From NCBI GenBank assembly GCA_937864895.1, contig CALMDF010000190.1, positions 1 to 17,737 of the forward strand: a stretch of 17,737 nucleotides of DNA, in the 5' to 3' direction. The notes under the pieces are model-generated. The model saw only the letters and a program-made list of their open reading frames with translations. It had not been told where the DNA came from and did not search any database. Positions 1-6,633 of this stretch are shown here, in pieces (within the stretch, counting starts at the first letter, position 1; each line of letters starts with the position of its first letter). The position numbers and the translations under genes are program-made. Origin of the DNA: an uncultured Holophagales bacterium. Lineage in GTDB: Bacteria; Acidobacteriota; Thermoanaerobaculia; UBA5066.

Positions 1-1
1 C

Positions 2-685
2 CTCCTCTGGCACGGCACGTTCGCGATCAACAGCGTCATGCACGTCTTCGGCAGGCGGGTCTTCGAGACGCGCGACACGAGCCGGAACAGCTTCCTCATG
101 GCCCTCGTGACGATGGGCGAGGGGTGGCACAACAACCACCACCACTTCCAGGCCTCGGCCGCCCAGGGGTTCCTCTGGTGGCAGGTCGACCCGAGCCTCT
201 ACCTCATCCGGCTCGGCCGTCTCCTCGGCATCGCGAAGGACCTGCGGCCCGTGCCGGAGAAAATCGCCGCCCTCGCGAGGGAACGGGCCGTGTGGCACTT
301 CTCGTCCCACACCTTCGAGAAGGCCCGCGAGGCGTTCGACGCCGCGCAGGCCGGCTGGGAGGCCCGCGCCGACCAGCTCTCGGCACGCTGGGCCGAGAGG
401 CGCGAGACGGTCCTCGCCTCGGCTTCGAGCAGGTTCGCCGACCTCGAGGCCTCCCGGCACCGCGCCGCCGCGCAGCTCGAGAAGCTGAAGGCCGACTACG
501 CCGCCGCCCTCTCCGCGGCCGCCGTGAGCACACGCCTGCGCGGCCAGCGGGCAAAGGCTCTCGCCCAGATCCGGGTCGAGGAGCTCAGGGTCGAGATCGA
601 GCGGACCCGCCGGAGCCTCGTCGAGTCGCTGGAACGGCTCGTCGAGGCGTCGGGCCTCGGCGACGGGCTCCCCTCGCCCGCCTGA
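2..685 (+). CDS. Acyl-CoA/lipid fatty-acid desaturase, C-terminal part with coiled-coil tail (5' end outside window)
   Basis: The reading frame is open from base 2, so the start lies upstream; 227 residues are visible. The first residues, LLWHGTFAINSVMHVFGRR, and the third histidine box WHNNHHHF (H43, H46, H47 of the visible part) are typical of membrane di-iron delta-9 type desaturases. These insert a double bond into acyl chains at the inner membrane, using O2 and an electron donor. The first two histidine boxes and most membrane segments must lie upstream. The normal catalytic domain ends near VDPSLYLIRLGRLLGIAKDL (visible residues about 63-80). After it come some 130 residues rich in Ala, Arg and Glu that read as one long coiled coil, which is not usual for the family. 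A hairpin follows the stop. Confidence in the family is high; the exact substrate (acyl-CoA or phospholipid) is not visible. Confidence 0.88.
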   Translation, partial: LLWHGTFAINSVMHVFGRRVFETRDTSRNSFLMALVTMGEGWHNNHHHFQASAAQGFLWWQVDPSLYLIRLGRLLGIAKDLRPVPEKIAALARERAVWHFSSHTFEKAREAFDAAQAGWEARADQLSARWAERRETVLASASSRFADLEASRHRAAAQLEKLKADYAAALSAAAVSTRLRGQRAKALAQIRVEELRVEIERTRRSLVESLERLVEASGLGDGLPSPA

Positions 686-714
686 TCCCCCCGCCCCGAA
701 GATCGAGCACGGCG

Positions 715-733
715 GGGAGGGAAACGCCCTCCC
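715..733. terminator. Inverted repeat between the desaturase and pepQ
   Basis: GGGAGGG (715-721) pairs perfectly with CCCTCCC (727-733) around a 5-base loop. It begins 30 bases after the desaturase stop. There is no T-run after it, so it is at best a weak or factor-assisted terminator. It would separate the desaturase transcript from the pepQ unit. Confidence 0.4.
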
Positions 734-740
734 GGTTCGC

Positions 741-746
741 TAACAT
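741..746 (+). promoter_or_regulatory. Possible -10 box (TAACAT) for a leaderless pepQ mRNA
   Basis: TAACAT fits TANNNT and ends 7 bases before the pepQ ATG, so transcription would start at or near the start codon. No Shine-Dalgarno sequence is visible before this ATG, which agrees with a leaderless message. No convincing -35 box is seen. This is inference from spacing only. Confidence 0.35.
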
Positions 747-753
747 CCGGCGC

Positions 754-2082
754 ATGAAGAGCGCCCTCGCGGACCTCTACCACGCGCACGTCGTCGAGCG
801 CTGCCGGACGACGGAGCTCGCCCTCGCCGAGACCGGGTTCGACCGGCTCCTCCTCCACTCCGGCACGCCCCACACCTACTTCGCCGACGACCAGGACGCC
901 CCGTTCCACCCGACGCCCCACTTCACGCACTGGGCGCCGGTCGAGGGGCCGGGTCACGTCGTGGAGTTCCGCCCGGGGAAGAAGCCGCGCCTCCTCCGCT
1001 TCGTCCCGCGGGACTTCTGGTACGAGCCGCCGCACCCGGCGCCCGCGTTCGTAGCGGCCGAGTTCGACGTCGAGGACTCGGCGACCCCCGAGGGCGTCAG
1101 CGCCGCCGTCGGGGCGAACGGCGCGAGGACCGCCTTCGTCGGCGGCTCCGTCGACGTGGCGGCCGCGTTCGGCATCCCCGCCGAGGCGATCAACCCGAAG
1201 GGTCTCGTCGCTCGACTCGACTGGGAGCGCTCCTACAAGAGCGAGTACGAGGTGGAGACGCTCGCGGAGGCGACGGGCCCCGCGGCCCGCGGTTTCCGCG
1301 CCGCCGAGGCCGCGTTCCGCGACGGGGCGACGGAGATGGAGGCGCACCACGCCTACCTCGCCGCGGCCGCCGTCATGGAGGAGCAGCTCCCCTACCCGAC
1401 GATCATCGGGTTCGACGAGCGTTCGGCGACCCTCCACTACCACGGCAAGCGCGGGACCTGGGCCGCGCCCGGGAGGGTGATGCTCGTCGACGCGGGCGTC
1501 GCCGTCCGCGGCTACGGCTCCGACATCACGCGGACCTACGCGGGCGACGGCTGCGACCCTCTCTTCGTGAACCTGATCACGGGGATGGAGACGCTCCAGA
1601 AGGAGCTCGCCGCCGCGCCGAGGCCCGGCATGAAGTACCTCGACCTCCACGTGCGGGCCCATCACCTCATCGGGGACCTCCTCCAGCGGGCGGGAGTGCT
1701 GAAGGTGCCGGCCGGAGTGGCCGTCGAGAAGGGGCTGACGCGCCCCTTCTTCCCCCACGGGCTCGGACACTTCCTCGGCATCCAGGTGCACGACGTGGCG
1801 GGCCGCTTCGCGGACCGCGAAGGGACGCTCGCCCCGCCCCCTTCCGAGTACCCGTCCCTGCGCACGACGCGGACGATCGAGGAGCGGATGGTCTTCACGA
1901 TCGAGCCGGGCCTCTACTTCATCCCGATGCTCCTCGAGGAGCACAGGAACGGCCCGAACCGCGACGACTTCGACTGGGCGGTCGTCGACCGCCTCACTCC
2001 TTTCGGAGGGATCCGGGTCGAGGACGACGTCGTCGTCGAGGCGGGGGGCGTCCGCAACCTGACCCGGCCCGAGCTGCCGTGA
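754..2082 (+). CDS. pepQ: Xaa-Pro dipeptidase (prolidase), PepQ type
   Basis: This 442-residue cytoplasmic metallopeptidase splits dipeptides ending in proline, the last step in recycling proline-rich peptides. The open frame runs upstream to 124, but the protein starts at the ATG at 754: from there (MKSALADLYHAHVVERCR) it lines up with E. coli PepQ (443 aa) almost end to end. All five metal ligands fall at the E. coli numbers: D246 and D257 (LVDAGVAVRGYGSDITRT), H339 (HGLGHFLG), E384 (TIEPGLY) and E423 (GIRVEDD). The N-terminal half is the creatinase-like domain and the C-terminal half the pita-bread catalytic domain. PepQ-type enzymes can also hydrolyse organophosphate esters as a side activity; nothing here tests that. 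The TGA stop overlaps the GTG start of aguA (GTGA), so the two are probably translated together. It is the first gene of a three-gene unit. Confidence 0.95.
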   Translation: MKSALADLYHAHVVERCRTTELALAETGFDRLLLHSGTPHTYFADDQDAPFHPTPHFTHWAPVEGPGHVVEFRPGKKPRLLRFVPRDFWYEPPHPAPAFVAAEFDVEDSATPEGVSAAVGANGARTAFVGGSVDVAAAFGIPAEAINPKGLVARLDWERSYKSEYEVETLAEATGPAARGFRAAEAAFRDGATEMEAHHAYLAAAAVMEEQLPYPTIIGFDERSATLHYHGKRGTWAAPGRVMLVDAGVAVRGYGSDITRTYAGDGCDPLFVNLITGMETLQKELAAAPRPGMKYLDLHVRAHHLIGDLLQRAGVLKVPAGVAVEKGLTRPFFPHGLGHFLGIQVHDVAGRFADREGTLAPPPSEYPSLRTTRTIEERMVFTIEPGLYFIPMLLEEHRNGPNRDDFDWAVVDRLTPFGGIRVEDDVVVEAGGVRNLTRPELP

Positions 2083-3134
2083 CCTCTCCCCGCGAAGAGG
2101 GCTTCGCGCAGCCCGGCGAGTGGGCGCCGCACGCCGCGTGCTGGCTCGCCTGGCCGAGCCACGAGGAGCTCTGGAAGGAGGCGCTCGGGCCCGTGCAGGG
2201 GGCGTTCGTCGCGTTCGCGCGCGCCATCGCCGATCCCGGGCCGGACGGGGCGCCTCGCGGCGAGAGGCTCGAGGTCCTCGCGCCGACGCCCGTCCGCGCG
2301 GCCGAGGCCCGCGAGAGGCTCGCCGGCCTCGGGGCCCGGGTCCACGAGATCCCGTTCGGCGACATCTGGATGCGCGACATCGCCCCGATCTTCGTGACCT
2401 CGCCCTCGGGAGAGGTCGCGGCCTCCTCGTTCGTCTTCAACGGCTGGGGCGGGAAGTACGACCTGCCCGGCGACGCCGAGGTCTCGATGCGCGTCGCGGC
2501 GACTTCGGGCCTCAGGACGTTCCGCGACGAGCTCGTCCTGGAAGGCGGCTCCGTCGAGCCGGACGGCGAGGGGACCCTCCTCACGACGCGCCAGTGCCTC
2601 CTCAACCCGAACCGGAACCCGGGGCTTCCGCAGGCCGACCTCGAGCGACGGCTCCGCGACGGCCTCGGCGCCGAGGTCTTCCTCTGGCTCGGCGACGGCC
2701 TGATCAACGACCACACGGACGGGCACGTCGACACCGTGGCCCGCTTCGTCTCTCCCGGCGTCGCCGTCTGCATGGAGCCCTCCGGCGGCGGCGACCCGAA
2801 CGCGGCCGCCCTGAAGGAGATCGTCCGGGACCTCTCCTCGATGCGCGACGCGAAGGGGCGGCGGCTCGAAGTCTTCACGGTGCCGTCCCCCGGCGTCGTC
2901 ACGGACCCCGAGGGGGAGCTCATGGCGGCGAGCTACGTGAACTTCTACGTCGCGAACACGACGGTCACCGTGCCGGTCTACGGCGCCCCGAACGACGAGC
3001 CCGCCCTCGCGCGGATCGAGAGGCTCTTCCCGGGACGCCGCGTCGTCGGCGTCCCCGCCCGCGAGCTCCTCCTCGGAGGGGGCGCGTTCCACTGCATCAG
3101 CCAGCAGCAGCCTTCGGGAGGGACACGCGGATGA
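2079..3134 (+). CDS. aguA: Agmatine deiminase
   Basis: This enzyme converts agmatine to N-carbamoylputrescine and ammonia in the cytoplasm, part of the arginine-to-putrescine route. The 351-residue length fits the family. Guanidino-deiminase signatures are all present: IPFGDIWMRDIAPIF (D95, D100), NGWGGKYDLPGD (121-132), LEGGSVE (154-160), DHTDGHVD (211-218, with H216) and the nucleophile motif GGGAFHCISQQQP, with C339 as the catalytic cysteine. The start is a GTG overlapping the pepQ stop (GTGA). Initiation further in would remove GFAQPGEWAPHAACWLAWP, a conserved N-terminal stretch. The stop overlaps the aguB start (ATGA), so coupled translation with the next enzyme of the pathway is likely. 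It is distinct from peptidylarginine deiminases of pathogens because it has no signal peptide. The aguB neighbour makes the agmatine assignment firm. Confidence 0.93.
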   Translation: MTSPREEGFAQPGEWAPHAACWLAWPSHEELWKEALGPVQGAFVAFARAIADPGPDGAPRGERLEVLAPTPVRAAEARERLAGLGARVHEIPFGDIWMRDIAPIFVTSPSGEVAASSFVFNGWGGKYDLPGDAEVSMRVAATSGLRTFRDELVLEGGSVEPDGEGTLLTTRQCLLNPNRNPGLPQADLERRLRDGLGAEVFLWLGDGLINDHTDGHVDTVARFVSPGVAVCMEPSGGGDPNAAALKEIVRDLSSMRDAKGRRLEVFTVPSPGVVTDPEGELMAASYVNFYVANTTVTVPVYGAPNDEPALARIERLFPGRRVVGVPARELLLGGGAFHCISQQQPSGGTRG

Positions 3135-3994
3135 CGAGCGAGCTCCTCACTCTCGGGATCGTCCAGTGCGCCCTCGGGGGGCGCCGCGATGAGAACGTGG
3201 CCCGGGTCGAGGCCCTCGTCCGCGAGGCGGCCGGCCGCGGGGCGCGGCTCGTCGTCACGCCGGAGCTCCTCGAGGGACCCTACTTCTGCCGCGAGGAGAG
3301 GGACACGTTCTTCGAGTGGGCGCGCCCCGTCGAGGGGAACGAGACCCTCCAGCGCTTCCAGGCCCTCGCCAGGGAGCTCGGCGCCGTCCTGCCGTTCTCG
3401 TTCTTCGAGCGCGCGGGGAACGCCTACTACAACACCCTGGCGATGATCGACGCCGACGGGGCTCTCCTCGGCACCTACAGGAAGAGCCACATCCCCGACG
3501 GGCCCGGCTACGAGGAGAAGTTCTACTTCCGGCCCGGCGACACCGGCTTCCGCGTCTTCGGGACGCGCGCGGGGGCGGTGGGCGGCGCCGTCTGCTGGGA
3601 CCAGTGGTTCCCCGAGTGCGCCCGCGCGCTCGCGCTGGGCGGCGCCGACGTCCTCCTCTACCCGACGGCGATCGGGTCCGAGCCGGCCAACCCCTCCCTC
3701 GACACCCGGGACCGGTGGCGTCGCGCCATGATCGGACACGCCGTGTCCAATGTCATTCCCGTGGCTGCCGCGAACCGGATCGGCGAGGAGGACGGGCAGC
3801 TTTTCTACGGCTCGTCGTTCGTCGCCGGGCCCGACGGCTCCTTCCTCGCCGAGATGGGACGCGAGGAGGAGGGGGTCCGCGTCGTGACGGTCGACCTCGC
3901 CGCGATCCGCCGGGAACGCGCCTCCTGGGGCTTCTTCCGCGACCGGCGCCCGGAGCTCTACGGTTCGCTCCTGACCGCGGACGGACGCCTCTGA
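3131..3994 (+). CDS. aguB: N-carbamoylputrescine amidase (nitrilase superfamily)
   Basis: This enzyme hydrolyses N-carbamoylputrescine to putrescine, CO2 and ammonia, directly after AguA. The 287-residue protein is a single carbon-nitrogen hydrolase domain with the Glu-Lys-Cys triad: E45 (VVTPELLEGPYF), K118 (YRKSHIPDGPGYEEKFYF) and C155 (GAVCWDQWFPE). The run LLYPTAIGSEP and the KFYF/RPGD stretch are typical of AguB-type amidases rather than beta-ureidopropionases or nitrilases. The ATG at 3131 overlaps the aguA stop by four bases (ATGA). A much longer open frame extends upstream, but it is only the shadow frame of aguA. No arginine decarboxylase lies in this window, so agmatine must come from elsewhere in the genome or from outside the cell. 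Confidence 0.94.
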   Translation: MTSELLTLGIVQCALGGRRDENVARVEALVREAAGRGARLVVTPELLEGPYFCREERDTFFEWARPVEGNETLQRFQALARELGAVLPFSFFERAGNAYYNTLAMIDADGALLGTYRKSHIPDGPGYEEKFYFRPGDTGFRVFGTRAGAVGGAVCWDQWFPECARALALGGADVLLYPTAIGSEPANPSLDTRDRWRRAMIGHAVSNVIPVAAANRIGEEDGQLFYGSSFVAGPDGSFLAEMGREEEGVRVVTVDLAAIRRERASWGFFRDRRPELYGSLLTADGRL

Positions 3995-4001
3995 CGCCGG
4001 C

Positions 4002-4025
4002 GGGGCGGCGCGGGCGCGCCGCCCC
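4002..4025. terminator. Perfect GC-rich hairpin between convergent aguB and the pirin gene
   Basis: GGGGCGGCGC (4002-4011) pairs perfectly with GCGCCGCCCC (4016-4025) around a 4-base loop, GGGC. It sits in the 38-base gap between two genes that run toward each other, where a bidirectional terminator is expected. There is no T-run on either side, so termination would depend on the very stable stem or on Rho. Confidence 0.6.
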
Positions 4026-4032
4026 CGTGCCC

Positions 4033-4734
4033 TCACGCGAGGTCGAAGACGAGGAGCTCGGCTTCGGTGCTCCCCGCTCTGAAGGTGAAAGCCGTCTCGT
4101 CCGAGGCCGCGAGCCCGTCCCCCGCCGCGAGGCGGTGCCCGTTCACTTCCGCCTCGCCCCGGAGGACCTGGACCCAGAGGTGCCGCCCCGGCGCGATCTC
4201 GAGCGGCACGCTCTCCCCCGCGCCCAGGATCGTCGCGTAGAGGCTCACGTCCTGCCGGACCGCGATCGAGCCGTCGTCCCCCGTGCCGGAGGCGACGAGG
4301 CGCAGCTTTCCGCGCCTCTCCTCGTCCGCGAACGTCCTCTGCCCGTAGCGGGGCGCGTACCCGCGCCGGTCAGGGACGATCCACACCTGGACGAAGTGGA
4401 CCGGTTCCTCCCCCGAAGCGTTGAACTCGCTGTGCTTCACGCCGGTCCCGGCGCTCATGTACTGGACGTCGCCGGGGACGATCGTCGAGCCGTTTCCCAG
4501 GCTGTCCTTGTGGGCCAGCGCCCCCGAGAGGACGTACGAGAGGATCTCCATGTCGTTGTGGCCGTGCGTTCCGAACCCGGCGGCCGGAGCGACCCGGTCC
4601 TCGTTGAGGACCCGGAGCGCGCGGAAGTTGACGTGCTCGGCGTCCCAGTAGTCGGCGAAGGAGAAGCTGTGGCGGGTGTCCAGCCACCCGTGGTCGAAGT
4701 GGCCGCGTTCGTCGCTCTTTCGGATCTGGATCAT
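4033..4734 (-). CDS. Pirin family protein, YhhW-type (possible quercetin 2,3-dioxygenase)
   Basis: This 233-residue bicupin begins MIQIRKSDERGHFDHGWLDT, the characteristic YhhW-type pirin start, and has the family's usual length. The N-terminal cupin has the metal site H57 and H59 (FGTHGHNDME), H101 and E103 (VKHSEF), at the same residue numbers as E. coli YhhW, which opens the quercetin ring in vitro. The cellular role of pirins is not settled: quercetinase, redox sensor and transcription cofactor roles have all been proposed. The ATG at 4734 is preceded by GGGAGG with 6-base spacing, so the start is well supported. It is transcribed away from the XylR-like activator gene, and a sigma-54-like promoter lies 48 bases before its start. 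The neighbouring aromatic-sensing regulator makes a phenolic substrate more plausible. The family call is firm; the enzyme activity is inferred. Confidence 0.9.
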   Translation of the reverse strand: MIQIRKSDERGHFDHGWLDTRHSFSFADYWDAEHVNFRALRVLNEDRVAPAAGFGTHGHNDMEILSYVLSGALAHKDSLGNGSTIVPGDVQYMSAGTGVKHSEFNASGEEPVHFVQVWIVPDRRGYAPRYGQRTFADEERRGKLRLVASGTGDDGSIAVRQDVSLYATILGAGESVPLEIAPGRHLWVQVLRGEAEVNGHRLAAGDGLAASDETAFTFRAGSTEAELLVFDLA

Positions 4735-4781
4735 CGAGGACCTCCCGGGGCGGCCCTTCCGGTGCGCCCCGCCTCCTCCCT

Positions 4782-4797
4782 TGCACGGCCCGCACCA
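4782..4797 (-). promoter_or_regulatory. Candidate sigma-54 (-24/-12) promoter for the pirin gene
   Basis: On the minus strand the bases read TGGTGCG-GGCC-GTGCA against the consensus TGGCACR-N4-TTGCW. The invariant GG and GC are 10 bases apart as required, and 9 of 12 informative positions match. Transcription would start near 4771, leaving a leader of about 37 bases with a good ribosome site (GGGAGG, 4741-4746). The divergent neighbour encodes a sigma-54 activator. In GC-rich DNA such a match can arise by chance. Confidence 0.4.
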
Positions 4798-4846
4798 CGT
4801 TCGGGACGTTCGCGCCGATCCCGGCCGAACCCGCAAAGGCCTTTTT

Positions 4847-4860
4847 CTCAACCCCTTGAG
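4847..4860. repeat. Inverted repeat CTCAA-N4-TTGAG in the divergent control region
   Basis: CTCAACCCCTTGAG is a perfect 5-base palindrome with a 4-base centre. It lies about 75-90 bases upstream of the predicted pirin transcription start, the usual place for an activator site at a sigma-54 promoter. A further TTGAG is at 4923-4927. XylR-family enhancers contain TTGA half-sites, which makes this a reasonable operator candidate. Confidence 0.4.
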
Positions 4861-4899
4861 GCCGCCGACCGATTTCGGGCCCCGCCCTGGCCGGTCGAT

Positions 4900-4921
4900 T
4901 CGAGAGGCCATGACCTCTCGA
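4900..4921. repeat. Inverted repeat with 8-base arms before the XylR-like gene
   Basis: TCGAGAGG (4900-4907) and CCTCTCGA (4914-4921) are perfect inverted copies around the 6 bases CCATGA. The repeat is 17 bases upstream of the activator's ATG and roughly 130-150 bases upstream of the predicted pirin start. It could be an enhancer for the pirin promoter and an autoregulatory operator for the activator gene. Confidence 0.45.
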
Positions 4922-4938
4922 TTTGAGATGATCGAGGC

Positions 4939-6633
4939 ATGCGCGCCGACGACCTGACGCTCGAATCCCTCTTCGACGCCGACCCTAAGGGCGGGATCTA
5001 CCGCTTCGCGGGCGAGCGGGCGGTCCTCCTCGACACCGCCGCCCTGGGGCTCCTCCGAAAGGAGCTCATCGAGACGCTCTCCCTCGCCGCCGCACGCGGG
5101 GTCCTCTACCGTTTCGGCTGGGCCCACGGTTTCCGGACGGCCGAGGCGATGAAAGGGGCGTTCGACTGGGATCGCCCCGAGGAGTGGATCAACGCGGGGG
5201 GGCGTCTCCACAGGCTGAAGGGGCTCGTCACGTTCCGGCCCGTCCCACGCGAACCGGGAACGGCGCCGCGGCACTTCTCCCAGGCAATCTGGGAAGAGTC
5301 CTACGAGGCCGAGCAGCACCTCCTGCACTTCGGCCTCTCGGACGAGCCCGTCTGCTGGACGCTGACCGGCTTCGCGAGCGGCTACCTCACCGTCTGCCAC
5401 GGGCGGCCCATCCGCGTCGTCGAGGAGGCGTGCGTCGGAAAGGGGGACGCCGCCTGCCGGATGGCGGGCGAGCCGGAAGAGGAGTGGGACGAGGCCACGC
5501 GGAGCTCCCAGGCGAGCCTCTCGGATCCCTGCCTCGAGGGAGAGCTCGGGCGCGTCCGCGACGCCCTCCGGGCCATCGAGGCCCGCCTGAAGGCCAGGCG
5601 AAACGAGCTCACCCGGCTCAAGGTGGAGGAGGAGCACCCGGGCGTCGTCGCGCGGAGCCCGGGGATGCGGCGCGCCTTCGACCTCGCGTGCCGCGTCGCG
5701 CGGGTCGACTCGACCGTCCTTCTCACCGGCGAGAGCGGCGTCGGCAAGGAGGTCCTCGCCCGCGTCATCCACGAGCGCTCGCAGCGCGCCGCGGGCCCTT
5801 TCGTCGCCATCAACGGCGCGGCGCTCCCCGAGAGCCTCCTCGAGAGCGAGCTCTTCGGCCACGCCAGGGGCGCCTTCTCCGGCGCGTCGTCCGACCGCCC
5901 CGGCCTCTTCGAGGCCGCGCACGGCGGGACGCTCCTCCTCGACGAGATCGGCGAGGTCCCCCTGGGGCTCCAGGCCAAGCTCCTCCGGGCGCTCCAGGAG
6001 CGCGAGGTGCGTCGCGTCGGCGAGAACCGGAACCGGAAGATCGACGTGCGCGTGGTCGCCGCGACGAACCGTGACCTCGCGAAGGACGTCGAGACGGGGC
6101 ACTTCCGCCGGGACCTCTACTTCCGGCTCCGGGTCATCGAGATCCCGATCCCGGCGCTCAGGGAGCGGCCGGAGGACGTCCTCCCCCTCGCGAAGGCGCT
6201 CCTGAGCGACGCGGCCCGCCGGACCGGCGCGAAGGTGAACGGCTTCACGCCGGAGGCGGCGCGCCTCCTCCTGCGCCACCGCTGGCCCGGCAACGTCCGC
6301 GAGCTGGCGAACGCCGTGGAACGGGCCGCCGTCCTCGCCGACGGGAGCCGTGTCGACGCGGGCGACCTCCCCGACGACATCGCCCTCCCGTCCCGGGCCT
6401 CCGCGAGCGCGGGCGACCTCCTCGCCGACGTCGAGCGGGCGCACGTCCTCGCGGTCCTCGGAGACGAGGACGGGCACCGGGAGAAGGCCGCGAAGCGGCT
6501 CGGCATCGGCGTGGCGACGCTCTATCGGAAGCTGAAGGAGTGGGGCGAGGAGGGGCCTCCGGGCCCGCCGGGGTCCGGCGGTCTCAGCGACCGCTTCCGC
6601 GCCGCTCGAGCCGGACGGGAATCGTCACGGTGA
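4939..6633 (+). CDS. XylR/DmpR-type sigma-54-dependent activator with aromatic-sensing V4R domain
   Basis: The 564-residue length matches XylR and DmpR. Order: XylR N-terminal sensor (about 10-110), V4R domain (about 115-185), linker helix (200-232), AAA+ domain (about 235-465) and Fis-type helix-turn-helix (about 500-533, HREKAAKRLGIGVATLYRKL). The sensor carries C139, E162, C165 and C173 with the same spacing as the zinc ligands of MopR (C155, E178, C181, C189). W118 and H91 are plausible counterparts of the phenol-contacting Trp and His. Walker A is GESGVGKE (264-271) and Walker B TLLLDEI (331-337). The sigma-54 contact loop is GAFSGA (311-316), not GAFTGA. Family members are held off by the sensor until an aromatic binds. 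A stop (4924-4926) lies in frame just upstream, so ATG 4939 is the first possible start; its GAGG is only one base away, so initiation may be weak. The last 50 bases overlap the end of the opposing kinase gene. Confidence 0.9.
   Translation: MRADDLTLESLFDADPKGGIYRFAGERAVLLDTAALGLLRKELIETLSLAAARGVLYRFGWAHGFRTAEAMKGAFDWDRPEEWINAGGRLHRLKGLVTFRPVPREPGTAPRHFSQAIWEESYEAEQHLLHFGLSDEPVCWTLTGFASGYLTVCHGRPIRVVEEACVGKGDAACRMAGEPEEEWDEATRSSQASLSDPCLEGELGRVRDALRAIEARLKARRNELTRLKVEEEHPGVVARSPGMRRAFDLACRVARVDSTVLLTGESGVGKEVLARVIHERSQRAAGPFVAINGAALPESLLESELFGHARGAFSGASSDRPGLFEAAHGGTLLLDEIGEVPLGLQAKLLRALQEREVRRVGENRNRKIDVRVVAATNRDLAKDVETGHFRRDLYFRLRVIEIPIPALRERPEDVLPLAKALLSDAARRTGAKVNGFTPEAARLLLRHRWPGNVRELANAVERAAVLADGSRVDAGDLPDDIALPSRASASAGDLLADVERAHVLAVLGDEDGHREKAAKRLGIGVATLYRKLKEWGEEGPPGPPGSGGLSDRFRAARAGRESSR

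Noticed and set aside
2..30. TGGCACG at the window start as a sigma-54 promoter
   Set aside because: The -12 GC is not at the required spacing, and the bases code the conserved Trp-His of the desaturase.
124..753. Upstream in-frame extension of pepQ
   Set aside because: It is the shadow frame of the desaturase, with Pro/Arg-rich low-complexity translation. The PepQ match and its metal-site numbering begin exactly at ATG 754.
496..1944. Long minus-strand open frame opposite the desaturase and pepQ
   Set aside because: Compositional artefact: no recognisable motif, and the plus strand carries well-conserved enzymes.
2120..3130. Upstream open extension of aguB
   Set aside because: It translates the aguA region out of frame. 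The amidase homology begins at ATG 3131, which is also the ATGA junction.
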